A stretch of DNA of 64,000 nt, from NCBI GenBank assembly GCA_030549335.1, contig JAUKPH010000018.1:1674001-1738000 (forward strand), given 5' to 3'. Below, in pieces: positions 11,198-22,497 of this stretch (the stretch's first letter is position 1; each line of letters opens with the position of its first letter). The notes under the pieces are model-generated. The model was not told where the DNA came from, made no database searches, and saw only the letters and a list, made by a program, of their open reading frames with translations. The DNA comes from Pontederia crassipes. Taxonomy: Eukaryota; Streptophyta; Magnoliopsida; Commelinales; Pontederiaceae. The translations under genes were made by a program, and so were the position numbers.

Positions 11198-12289
11198 ATG
11201 ACATCATTTATTGATTTGAAATGGTTTAAGTTGTCAAAAAAGGGCCCAAGTTTAAACAATGTTGAGCAAATATGCTTTTGAGTATTCTCATTGGTGATTC
11301 AAATATAACCTTGACTATTCAAGCATATGAGGATGTCAAGCATTCTAGTGGACCTAACTATAACATTAACAATTTTTTTACTATATAATTCAATTATTAT
11401 AAGATAATAGAGAAAAAAAATATGAATCTTCACCTTTTTCATGAAAAAGTCATTTTAAACCTTGAAAAAATCCAATACACATTTAGTACTTGCTTTAGAA
11501 AATGTAATAAATATATTAATGTCTTTTTATGTGAACAAATAATAAGCATTACACTTACCAAAATCCTAAATTTTTCTATTGACTATCATTACTATAACTA
11601 ATTGAGAAGTATTGTGAGAGAATGAGTTGGAGAAATATAATTGTCAATAAGATTGAAAGATGGAGAGTTAGAGTAGTAGAGACCAAAGATTATAGATGAA
11701 GAAATGGTGGAGTGGGAACAAGAAATGAGAGTTTTAGACTTGAGATTGCCACAAAGATGAAATAAATTATAGAAAAGAAAGGGAAAAGAAAAAATGGCCG
11801 AAGATACTTGGTCTTGCGCAATTGTACTGAATGCATTTCATCATCCATGAACAAAAATTGACTGCTAGAAAAAGGGGGCCAATTATGAGTGCCAATTCTT
11901 CTTTCATTTTTTTTTTCTTATTTTTTTTGTGGTCCGATCTTGACCTTTTATGTTATTTTATTTTTTTGTGCCAATTACACATGTTTTATTTTATTTTATC
12001 TTTGACTATAATTTCGTGTTCATGAAATGTATAATGATTTTTTTTTCTTTGGTACCTGCCAAGCCAAGGTACAATACAAAAAAATGAGAAGTTTAATGGT
12101 AGTGGATACCTCTCAGAATTTTGATGAGACCGCAATCATCAAGCAATATACAAAACACATCATCTAAATTCTTAATTTCTTTGTCACTAAAATATAAAGG
12201 TATCATGCTTATTTAAAGTTAAAAATAAAAGTCAACATATAGATACATCTAAACACTTAATTTTGATAAATAATTATATATATGAAATA
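11198..12289. other. AT-rich intergenic DNA
   Basis: No gene recognised; the small open frame at 11831-12025 is a T-rich run without coding character. Confidence 0.45.
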
Positions 12290-12670
12290 TAGTATCATTA
12301 TTGCAAAATATTAGCAATCAACTTTTAAAATAAAAATGCGTTAAGTTTTGATATTATATAATTCAATTATTAAAAAAATCGATCATGTCACATATGCTAA
12401 ACTTTTAAAATAAAAATGTGTTACATTTTGATATTATATAATTCAATTATAATAAAATCAATCATGCCACATATGCCAACACCATAAAAGCACTTGCTAA
12501 TAATTTCATGAATGAAACATATTAAAATTAGTGTGTTACTCTCATAATATAAGAGTTTCCATGAAACATATGTAAGAATTATAAGAAGATACATAAATCC
12601 AACACTCAAGAAAAGGATAATGTAGTACAAATTTTTTCACACTTGTACACTAATAACATTTTAAGAATAA
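12290..12670. repeat. Helitron-related fragment
   Basis: It resembles 36690-37040 inside the Helitron: shared 'tattagcaatcaa', 'taaaataaaaatg', 'acttgtacactaataa' and the order of the segments between them. An extra 80-bp tandem duplication is present here (about 12319-12400 and 12401-12478). Neither Helitron end was found, so this is a decayed fragment. Confidence 0.6.
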
Positions 12671-13261
12671 ATAAAATAATATAAAGAAATTTCATAAATA
12701 AATAAAATACTTTTAAAGACAGATAAAAAATATTATATATGATGATAAACAGAAAAAAAAGTGATTAGTTAGAAAGTTAAAATAACTTATAGTTTTTTAT
12801 TGATATGATATTAATAAGTCAGGAAGATAAAATAATTATTCACTTTTTTATTGTTAATCGACCGAAAACAAATTAGAATCCTTAATTTTAATTTTTTTGT
12901 AAAAATGAAACGTAATTAGTTTTTATTGGTTAGTTTATATAATGTTTACATATTGTAATTTTTTATTCAAATTTTGGAAATAATAATAGTAGTTTTTATC
13001 TAGTTATATTAATTTTTTATTTAATTTTGATCAAGATTCTAATTTTTAATAAATTTTAAGAATTTAAAAAATAATTATATTCTGTAACTCTCATAGTTAA
13101 TCATTAAATAATGTGATTAAAAATTAATATTAAATATATTATTTAATTTAAGTTAAGTTAAAGTAAAGAGTTATTATAATCATATAGATAATAAAATGAT
13201 AGACATATGCTCAATGTACGAATTTTATTTGAATCTATATCAATTACTTTAAGTTAAAGTA
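12671..13261. other. AT-rich intergenic DNA
   Basis: Very AT-rich; nothing recognisable. Confidence 0.5.
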
Positions 13262-13615
13262 AAAAGGAGGGGATGGCCGCCCCCACCCATCTCCTCATTG
13301 GCGACGGAGAAAAGAGGGGGAAGGGGGCGGCACCCCTCCCTGCGCGCGCAGATTGGGAGGGTCGCCTCCTCCTCTGCGCAGATCGCGTGCGCGGAGGGGG
13401 AGGGCCTCCCCCTCTGCGCAATTCGTGACTTGCCGCCGGCGGATGATCCCTTCTTGTCAATGAAGATAGGAAGGCGGACCTCCCCTTACAAGAGCGATAT
13501 GCGCAAAGAGGGAGCGGGCCCTCCCCTCTGTGCGCGCGGGGAGTGGGCGCCGGCCCCTTCCCCCTCTCTTTTCCATCGCCGGTGAGGAGATGGGTGGGGG
13601 TAGCCATCCCCTCCC
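13262..13615. mobile_element. GC-rich fold-back element, 350 bp
   Basis: A sharply GC-rich island in AT-rich DNA. The left arm from 13266 (ggaggggatggccgccccca) and the complement of the right arm ending 13615 (gggaggggatggctaccccc) match imperfectly for about 65 bp, including the catctcctca and gaggggg segments. Both strands are open for 95-117 codons, but the products are low-complexity. It is probably a MITE; no convincing target duplication was found. Confidence 0.65.
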
Positions 13616-13714
13616 ATTTAATATTTAAAATACGTTAAAGAATGGAAAAAGAAAATAATGATGATATTGGATTATGTATCTTGCATCGTATTCAATCAAA
13701 TAGTATTAAATAAA

Positions 13715-14225
13715 CAATTGTTCATAATGATAAATTTTGAGAAATTCAAATACCTAAAGTAGCTTAGGCTTTAAGAACAGGTGAATTGTAGAGTTGCATA
13801 TGATTAAATCAAGAAATTAGTCTTAAAAATGTAGTGATACAAGATGGGGATCACATGGTGTGTTGATAAATTTGAATATTTAATTATAATAAATTTGCTA
13901 ATTATTTTATCACTATAAAATTAATTTCTGTCTTGATTATTAACCTACTCTAGCACCAAAAACTAATAGTGTCAGGCATAATTTATTGGAATATTATTCG
14001 ACTAAATTTTGGCAAATACTCTCCACCAAATTGTCATCATATGCTAATAACTTTTATAATAATCATGAAAATAAAAAAATGGCGCAGTAATACTAATATA
14101 GTAATAACCAATTGTTATGTATAATTAGCCACCTCGTGCACAAAGGCCTAGTACAATATGTCAATATTAATCATGTTAATAATTAGGCAATCTAAAAGAG
14201 TCAGTTAACGTTCCCAATTTTATTA
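13715..14225 (+). pseudogene. Fragment of the dead hAT transposase with its 3' flank (block Y, copy 2)
   Basis: It is the second copy of 6880-7420. The transposase part reads 'ALRTGEL' near 13770 and a broken 'IQDGDH' region near 13840 with stops. Only the 3' portion is present. It lies upstream of the second SPH block, whereas copy 1 lies downstream of the first SPH block, so order is not preserved between the two regions. Confidence 0.75.
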
Positions 14226-14439
14226 AGGATTTAATGATCTTGCTACTCATCAAAGTGGGTAGCAGGATGCTCCCTAAATCGTCCATCGTCCAATCGAAGA
14301 TCAAGGGAGGAAGAGCGTGCGGCCGGTTCACGCCCGGTTCGTTGCCGGTTTAGGGATTCTTCTGCTATGAATTGCAGGTTCAAAATGCGTTCTCTCTTCC
14401 ATTTGCAGATGCGTTCCCTAGAATCACTATCTCCAGCGA

Positions 14440-15465
14440 ATTGCGGCATCTTGTGCCGCCGATCTCCCTCGTCCGACGCCACCGCCGATCTCCCTCGTCC
14501 GGTGCCATTGATCTGCCTCGTCCGGTGCCGCTGACCTCCCTCGTTTGATGCCCCGCTGATCTCCCTCATCCGGTACCGCTGATCTCCGTCGTCCGGTGCC
14601 ACTAATCTCCCTCATCCGGTGCCACTGACCTCCCGCGTCCGACGCCACCGCTGATCTCCCTCGTCTGGTGCTGTTGATCTGCCTCGTCCGGTGACACTGA
14701 CCTCCCTCGTCCGACGCCGCTACTGATCTACCTCGTCCGACGCCGCTGCTGATCTCCCTCGTTCATTGTCGCTGACCTCCCTCGTCTGATGCCGCCGCTG
14801 ATTTCCCTTGCACCCGCCGCCGTTGACCTCCCTCGTAATTTGCCGCCGCTGATCTCCCTCGTCACTTGCCGCCGCTGATCTCCCTCGTCACCTGCCGCGG
14901 CCGATCGCTCTCGTCGCTGGTCGCCGCTGATCTCCCCTCACTCACCACCGCCGATCGCCCTCGTCACTCGTCGTCGCTGATCTCCAGTCACTCGCCGCCG
15001 CTGATCGCCCTCATCACCGGCCACCGCCGATCACCTTCATCACTCGCCGCCGCTGATCCTCCCTCATCCGACGCTGCCACTGATCTCCCTCGTCTCTCGC
15101 CGCCACTGATCTTCCTCGTAACTCGCCGGCGCTGATCTCCCTCGTCACCCACCGCCGCCGATCGCCCTCGTCACCCGCCGCCACCGATCGCCCTCATGAC
15201 TCGCCGCCGCTGATCCTCCCTCGTCCGACGCTGCCACTGATCTCCCTCGTTTCTCGCCGCCACTGATCTCCCTCATCACCCGCCGTCGCCGATCTCCCTC
15301 GCCACCCGCCGTCGCCGATCGCCCTCATCACCCGCCGCCTCCGATCGCCCTCGTCACTCGCCGCCGCTGATCACCCTCGGCACTTTCCACCGTCGAACAC
15401 CCTCATCACTCGTCGTCTCCGCCGATCTCCCTCAACCCTCGGAGTTCTCACTGTCCCAATCTCCC
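14440..15465. repeat. GC-rich minisatellite of 23- and 26-bp units
   Basis: About 40 degenerate units of the form gatctccctcgtccgacgcc + gccgct. Successive units are mostly 23 or 26 bases long, differing by one triplet. Open frames on either strand (14243-14648 minus, 14866-15135 plus) are products of the repeat. The 200 bp before it (14226-14440) is moderately GC-rich and unique. The 150 bp after it returns to AT-rich DNA. Confidence 0.85.
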
Positions 15466-15629
15466 ATGTCATCACCGAAGCACTCATCGCCGGCAATTTT
15501 TTTATTGTTTACATATGAAAGTAGTATGAAATCATTAAAGCCCTCATCGTCATTAGGATTTACTTTATGAAAATTTACCGAAGATTACTTCATGCACTTG
15601 CTGTTATCTTAATAGTACGTGTACATAAA

Positions 15630-16700
15630 ACTGCCCATTTGATTTCTTTGCCATGTTATCAAGGATTTTTATTTTTAATTTCCGTTAACTAGCTGGCCGT
15701 TTTTATTTTATTTCATTTTTTTCTCGATTGTTACATTATTATCCCATTAAACTAATTTAATGAAATTATCTCTTATAAATTAGTTAGGAATCATGTATCC
15801 ACTAATTTAATGAAATTATTTACTTACTATATCTTTTAACTAACTCATAATTATTTCAATAATATTCTTTAAATTAATATCCTATAAACTATGAAAGTTA
15901 ATATTTTAATTTATTATAACATATTAATTATTGGACATGTCTCATTTCATACATGTACCAAATGTCATGCTATCTTCCTTTTAATAATATACAGATATAG
16001 ATTTGCATGATCTATCATAATTAAATTGTCATACCGATTATGTGCAAGTGAACCAATTAATTTCCTTGGCTCATAAATGCCTTTTCGATCCACAATTTGT
16101 GACATTTGTTTCTTAACAGAACTAGTAACTGTCGTATTCTAACTAATTTATTACTATCCTGATCAATTTTTAATTTTATCATATCGATGGAAAATTGTAT
16201 ATACTATCACCTTTAGTATCTAATTATTACTTTGGAAAATTTGTTGTAATCAAATTTAGTGATCAAGTTTAATATTACATTTTCATTCTAACCTCTGAGT
16301 TACCAAATATTATTATTTGTTTCACAATAGATACTTGCATTTTCCCTAATTATTTTTTTTAAAAAGAAAAAGTTATTATAAGAAAATTTCACATCACGTT
16401 TCATATTAATAATTCATAGAGACGGAATCATTTAATACTTTGCTATTAGGACCTAACTTTGTTATGTGCGAAACCACTTCAACAATCATTTAACTAACCA
16501 CTTTTAGATTTGATTGCCCCCCTCGCCATATGGTTATTGCCAACCATTAGAGAGACATAAGACTGACATAAAAATAAAGAATCAGAAAATTTGTGATTGG
16601 AGCAAATAGTTTAACAAAAACCAAAACAAATAAAACACATGTGCCGAAATTTTTTTTTTAAAAAAAAGGAAGTGTATGAAATAATGTCACCTTCCTTTGA
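15630..16700. repeat. Duplicated block, copy B, 3' flank of SPH copy 2
   Basis: Copy of 2085-3118. It begins in an LTR tail ('aactgcccatttgatt' to 'gattgttaca' near 15735) and ends at 'ccttcctttgat', directly before the SPH 3' end. Near 15965-15997 the sequence 'ttaataatatacagatata' resembles the Helitron 5' end at 39985-40000. Confidence 0.75.
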
Positions 16701-16765
16701 TCGATAAACTATTATTGGAGGTCGTACATGTGACAGAGAACATAACATCATAAAAGTAACTAAGG

Positions 16766-17191
16766 TTACCACGAATAAAAGCAATCGTACTCTTGACGTA
16801 TTTCATTGAAGAAAAAGGCTCCATTTCTCCGAATGCTCCACCAGCATTTTTTTGCACAGTTGGTATCAAATCTGTATGCAACGTAAACATCAAAGCTCGT
16901 GGAGATGTTCCTCCAGTCCATGTGGCACCAAAATAATGTGTTGGCCGTGAAGAAGTTGGACCTGAATTTCCAACCGAACGACTCATGGGACTTCAAGACG
17001 TGTACGCCAATGTCGTCATTTTTGGACCTGCAATGCATCGACAATGGGACCGTATCATTCAGATCATTAAAAATCCTCAGATGCTTGGTACTAAAGAAAG
17101 GGATAAAACGTCCCTCGATCACTGTAACATGACATGAAAATATGACAAGTGAAGTAAAAACAAGGATGAGGGACATGTTTCTAAAAGCCAT
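16766..17191 (-). CDS. S-protein homologue (plant self-incompatibility S1 family), copy 2
   Basis: A 141-residue secreted S1/SPH protein. Signal peptide at about 1-27, then 'LRIFNDLND' (38-46), 'LSMHCRSKNDDIG' (50-62), 'FGWKFRSNFF' (72-81), 'TLFWCHMDW' (85-93) and 'CWWSIRRNG' (116-124). Conserved cysteines are at 54, 89, 112 and 116, with an additional one at 137 that copy 1 lacks. One residue is deleted near position 48 relative to copy 1. The frame is open from the expected start to a natural stop, and substitutions avoid the structural motifs, which suggests selection (inference). The C-terminal 12 residues differ almost completely from copy 1. Confidence 0.93.
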   Translation of the reverse strand: MAFRNMSLILVFTSLVIFSCHVTVIEGRFIPFFSTKHLRIFNDLNDTVPLSMHCRSKNDDIGVHVLKSHESFGWKFRSNFFTANTLFWCHMDWRNISTSFDVYVAYRFDTNCAKKCWWSIRRNGAFFFNEIRQEYDCFYSW

Positions 17192-17229
17192 TGCAATCTC
17201 TCCTTGTAAGGTAAAAACAAATGGTTATG

Positions 17230-17230
17230 C

Positions 17231-17271
<41 letters not shown>

Positions 17272-17280
17272 ATGTATATA
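17230..17280. repeat. (TA)n microsatellite upstream of SPH copy 2
   Basis: A long alternating TA run with a few TATG units lies 40-90 bases before the start codon. The equivalent run before SPH copy 1 (5012-5027) is much shorter. Confidence 0.85.
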
Positions 17281-17521
17281 TACTAACAAACTAAATCAAT
17301 AGTTTGGATTTGGAGATCACTTATTAGGCAAAAGTTTAACTCCATTATATATTTTATTTATGCCTATTAGTTAAACTACTATGCAATGTCTTTTATTTAG
17401 TTACATATGAGCATTAATAAATCTCCTATTTGTTACTCAGAAATATATACAAGTATAACTAGTCCTTTGAATGAGTAATGAGATTCACAAAATATCTTGA
17501 CTAGGTCGGAAGTGTTTTAAA

Positions 17522-17625
17522 ATGGTATTAGAGCGCCATGTGGGAAACACGGATCATGACCAACATGTACGCTTCGTTTAACAAGGACGTTGAATCCTTT
17601 AAGGGGGGAAATTGTAAGTGTAAGG
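17522..17625 (+). other. Possible miniature LTR-element remnant (PBS and PPT side by side)
   Basis: A primer-binding-like sequence tggtattagagc near 17524 is followed only about 75 bases later by a polypurine tract ttaaggggggaaa (near 17597) and then 'tgtaagtgtaagg'. This is the order PBS, tiny interior, PPT, LTR start expected of a TRIM element. No matching pair of terminal repeats was found, so it could equally be a scrap of a larger element. Confidence 0.35.
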
Positions 17626-17718
17626 ATCAAAATGATTTGATTGAATAGTTTAATTTTTTCCTTTGTCTACTCGAAAGGTTATATCGGTGATACCACTCAA
17701 TTTTATGATCAGTCAACC

Positions 17719-18427
17719 ATGATTGTCAGGATCTTTTTTTGGATCATAAAATCGTAAGATCCTACGATCCAATAGTCGACTTGCGATCTCGATCTCATTT
17801 TGAAAATTGAAAACATATGATCATAAGTGAATCTATCACTGGATCATAATATCGACAGTCATAAGATCCCATCGATCCTATGATTTTATTTTTCTAAATT
17901 TTTTATTGAAAAAACTAAATAAATTGAATATTAAAAATAAAAATTTGATAATAAAGAGGTAAGATTCTCTCTCTTTTGTGTAGATACTATGATTTTATTA
18001 TTATAATTTTAATTAACTTTAAAATTGAGAAATCTAAAAAATAGAATATTAAAAATAAAAAATGACAGTAAGTAAATAAGATTCCTCTCATTTTCTTTAT
18101 TATTATTTTATGTATGATTTAATTCTAATTAATAAATTATGTGACAAAAATAATACTTAAAAGATAGTCATCATTTTTTATAATTTAGGAATAACTATTA
18201 TTAATTACTCATAATTATTATTAGTCTAACCTTCTATATGATTATGAATCCCATAAAAATACTAATTAAGTATAATGTAAGAGTAAAATATTTAGTTATT
18301 ATTATCGTCATCATCATCATCATCATCTTAATTTTTTTAAAAAATATTATTTTATTCATAAGGTAGGATCTTATGATCCTTCGGAACTCTTTTGATCCTA
18401 CCTCGAAAAGTGATCTTGATAACCTTG
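17719..18427. mobile_element. MULE-like non-autonomous element, 709 bp
   Basis: Flanked by 9-bp repeats CAGTCAACC (17710-17718) and CAGTCAACA (18428-18436), the size typical of Mutator-like elements. The left end reads ATGATTGTCAGGATC; the complement of the right end reads CAAGGTTATCAAGATC. The interior has many ggatc/gatcc palindromes near both ends and an AT-rich centre without coding capacity. The ends resemble those of the element at 60148-60960. Confidence 0.7.
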
Positions 18428-18436
18428 CAGTCAACA

Positions 18437-18940
18437 TACTGATTTACAATAGCACAAGACTAAAATACAGTATGCTGATTGATCATAGTTAAGTCATAAA
18501 ATTAAGTGACGTTGTCGATATAGCCTTCTGAAAATGCAAAGAAAAAAATCTCGGAACGTTACACTTTATAAAGAGACAAAAGGATGAATCAAGAATGATT
18601 GACACAATTGGATATTGGGCTATGTTCTGAGATCGCTGAGTGCTAGTAGCTTAAGTTCGATTCTTAGAATCATCATTTTGTTGAAAATTTATCCATACCA
18701 TTTTCGCTCAAACATTAAATTAGTGTTAATAATCCTGAACACCTCGTCTAAAAGAGACAAGAGGATGAAAACTATGGTGGACTCCATAGAAAGAAAATAC
18801 AAATTTTCTCACTTTCTCGTAAGAGATGTGATATGTAACTCACCCAAATCGATCATCGCCACGTGACGAAAATCAATCTGAAGATGCTACAAACACTATG
18901 GCATTGACTATGAATTTGATCAAGACTCGATCAACATAAA
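18437..18940. other. Intergenic DNA between the MULE and the solo LTR
   Basis: No gene recognised. The 83-codon frame at 18615-18866 has no family resemblance. Confidence 0.4.
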
Positions 18941-20074
18941 TGACATGTCAACAAAAGAGAATAGAAACAAAGGAAAAATGTGGGAAATGACATTAATAGC
19001 GGAAGTTGAAAAGTTATTACATGGTCTCAATTTAAAAATGTTATAATGACTACATCAGAGTTCATAAATACGAAATATAGGGAAAGTAAATAATTAGGCC
19101 CTTCGATTCATGTGCTTTATCGTCGCCTGTGCATCATCGCAACACACCAACTCAACATCATTACTGACTTGGCCCTGTGAAAACCAAACACAGTGGAGGC
19201 AATTCTCTCGTAAGCTTTACAACCTAGTGGGAAACTAATAACAATATACAATGCATAACTCCAATTAGAATAAATCAGAAGATAAAGATCAGTGCTTATC
19301 TTGGATAGGAACAGGAGCATGAGATCATGAGATCATCATATATCATGAGTAAGGAAAAAGTAATAGATACCATTGATCAATGAAATCAAGTGTCACATGG
19401 TAGTCTTGGAATCAATAGCATGCTTAGTAATCATGATGACATGCAATGTACATAACTTGATTCGATATTTATGTTTCTTTACTTAATCATGCTTATTTAT
19501 CTTAAATCATACTTAGAAATCAAGTGACTTTATGTGCCTTTAAATTTCTCATCATTTACTTATCATAGGATGAGTTCTTATTTAGTTATGGGGTACGCTG
19601 AGCCGGTGGTGGTCAATGGTTGATCAAGCCAGAGAGCGACCCTTATGATAGAAGCACTTGGCATAGGCTAAAACCTAGTATTCATCTTTCATCATATCTT
19701 ATTAGTCACTTTAGAATCTTATATTTCATGGTTGTCACAATATTGGGATCAATAGATAAATAATGTGATAATTCAACATAAAAGTTCTTGTCTTATATTA
19801 GGATGAAATCATGGGGCAATAATCTAGTAAAGATCTTGTTAAGTTCGAGCATGAACAGATAAGATTCCAACCATATTCATAAATTAACAAGAAGGCATAA
19901 ATATTGGGATTCATATGCCATAAGCTAGGCCGGGTATTATGGGTGACCCAGGTCGGGTTCATAGCATGAACCCTAGGTCGGGTGTAATTTACACTCGAGT
20001 TGAATTCGAAGAAAATTATCGCACAACGTCGGACTGACGTGGGACAAACTCGGGCTGAGTTCAATGGAACCCGG

Positions 20075-20428
20075 TGTTGGACACGTGACGCCCACAATGG
20101 GTCATCACTTCCATAACTGCCCATTTCATATTCAATAGCAAAGGCATAGTTATACAAACTTGCATGTACGTGTAGTTATGTTAACTTCCCATTATTTGCT
20201 ATATATATCAAGAAATTAAGGCATGGAAGATGTTGGATGTTGTATTTCCTTTCTACCTGCCGGTGCTGTCGTGTGGTTCTTGCTTGAAGTGCACTGTACT
20301 TGGATTGTGGATATTGCGCCAGCATTCCGCTACGTGACCGTCGACCCGACCTTTTGAGTTCTGAACAACGTAAAAGAATCATATTAATTCCGCTGTAAAG
20401 GTTGGTTCATTCTATATCAAAACCTTCA
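20075..20428 (+). repeat. 5' LTR of the Copia element
   Basis: Starts TGTTGGACACG and ends AAAACCTTCA. It matches 27563-27917 with scattered substitutions, mostly transitions, and a one-base indel. Confidence 0.93.
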
Positions 20429-20430
20429 AT

Positions 20431-20442
20431 TGGTATCAGAGC
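20431..20442 (+). other. Primer binding site, initiator tRNA-Met type
   Basis: TGGTATCAGAGC lies two bases after the 5' LTR, the usual PBS of plant Copia elements. Confidence 0.9.
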
Positions 20443-20631
20443 CAAAATGGTTCTTTTCGTTAATTTTTTTTATATTACGGGATTATGCAAAAATTATGTT
20501 TTTTGCACCTTTGGTTATATGACCATAACCAAAGAACAAAAAATCAAATTTTTTTGCCATCATGTACTAATTTCAACAAAAATTTTAGTACAGAATTTTA
20601 ATATATTTTCTCCCGTATTTTTTCAAAAAAA

Positions 20632-20890
20632 ATGTTCTACATGAACAGTGCCGCATGGCACTGTAGCGTGAACAGTGCCATGCGGCACTGTTGCACGCAC
20701 TGCAATGCGCGCGGCTTCAGGCCCGCGGCGCAGTGCACTATTGCAGCGCTGCACTGCGCGCGGGCTTCAGGCCCGCGGCGCAGCGCGCTGTTGTACGCAC
20801 TGCGCGCGGGCCTGAGGCCTTCAGCGCAGTGCGCGGTGGGCAGGCCACATGCGGGCCACAGGCCCACTGGGCCTGCAGGTGCCCAGTATG
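20632..20890. repeat. GC-rich repeated palindromic tract in the Copia leader
   Basis: A very GC-rich island within an AT-rich leader. The segment cttcaggcccgcggcgca occurs twice and a related third copy follows in altered form (gggcctgaggccttcagcgc). Self-complementary gcgcgggc/gcccgcg units could fold strongly. Both strands are open for 66-95 codons, but the peptides are alanine/arginine-rich repeats and not credible genes. Confidence 0.8.
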
Positions 20891-22497
20891 AACATTTAAT
20901 TATTTTTTTGAAATTATAGTGTATTAGAGGAATTTCGGGAAAATTATATTAAAATTTAAAATTATTTGTTTTATGATCCAGAAAATTCTGGAAAATTCTC
21001 TGAAATTGTATTGATGATTCGTGACATATAATATGCATTTTTAGTTAATTTTTATAATTATTATGCATATTGAAAATTTTGTGACATAATATGACATATT
21101 TTTTTTATATGAAATGTCTTGCATGTTATTATGTTATGATAATTTGAAAATTTACAGAAATTTTCTTGAAACCTATATGACATAATTATGAACATTTCTT
21201 GGTATGTCATGAATACAAAATTTATGTGTCATGTATATATATTGTAATATGTTTTGAAATTATGTTATGAACATAATTATATTACATTATGTTATATGTG
21301 AAAATAAAATATTTCGTGCACAATGTTATTTTTTAAAAGGTTCATTTTATGATATGGAACTTATAAAAAATATTTTTCCTTTTGTAAGAAAATTTTTGAA
21401 GTGCATATATTTTTTGTTACCAAAATTTGTTTTTGATGTAACAAATGTATTTTCACATGATATTGCATATTTTTATTCAATTTATGCAATTAATAATATA
21501 TGTATGATATGACAACATTATTTTTGTTGTAAGAATATTTTCACTACATATATGTAACTAAGGCATGTGTGACAAATAATTTTCAATTTCTATGAAAATT
21601 GATATTTTAATTATTTAAATGCCTTGTGTTATACATATATGTCTTATAAGCATGTGACTTTATTTTTTCCATTTTATGAAAATGTTTGAATTAATAATAA
21701 CCATGCTTATTATCATGCATATATTATGTTAAAAGCATGTGACAAATAATTCCATTATGTGATAAATGAATTGTATAATTATTTGTATGCTTTGTGATTC
21801 ATAATATTTTTATGCCATGTTTGTGTTATGCATAAAAATGCCAATTATGAATGTGACATGTTTCATGAACTTAGGAATTTAATAAATTGGACCTGTTAAT
21901 TATTTCCATAATGAAACATATGTAGTCCAAATAGGACTAAGGCATTTAAATTATATGATGGTCACAGTAGTAATTTTTATTGAGTTGTGCGTGACATGTG
22001 CATGTCTAGGAAAGTACCGATATGAGATTGTAAGTGGGAAATTTAGTACATTCTTTCTCTATGGATTTACCTGGTGTACAATTGATGCAGTCTCTAAATA
22101 TTACTATGTTCACGTGATACGATAACATTTTTTCAATTATTTTGGTGTCAAGGTGAAGGGGTGATAATTCCCTAATTGGCACCTTGCATAGACAAGGAAG
22201 AGCCCCCATCATAGAACTCTATTTGTCTGGCCGAAATTTTTTAAAAATGATATGTTAAATGATTTTGGATATTCATTTTTTTCAAAATTACTAGAATAGT
22301 ACCTTGGCGCAATTATATTATTTTTAATAACTTGGTAATATTTTTGGAATAGTGGGAGATGAGTGGGAGCTTTGCTACCATCTCGATGTTACTACCATCA
22401 AATATTATCATTTTATTATTTTTGAAATATATGTGACGAGAAGACTTGTGTATAATGTTCTAACACACATTTATTTTTTAACATGATCTTAGACTAA

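Noticed and set aside
13254-13607. Open frames of 117 (minus) and 95 (plus) codons
   Set aside because: They overlap on both strands of a GC-rich inverted repeat and encode low-complexity Pro/Arg/Gly products.
14243-15135. Open frames with repeated GDQRHRMREI-like or LPSLTTAD-like peptides
   Set aside because: They are translations of the 23/26-bp minisatellite and no single frame spans it.
20632-20919. Three overlapping frames of 66-95 codons
   Set aside because: Ala/Arg-rich translations of a GC-rich repeat in a retrotransposon leader.
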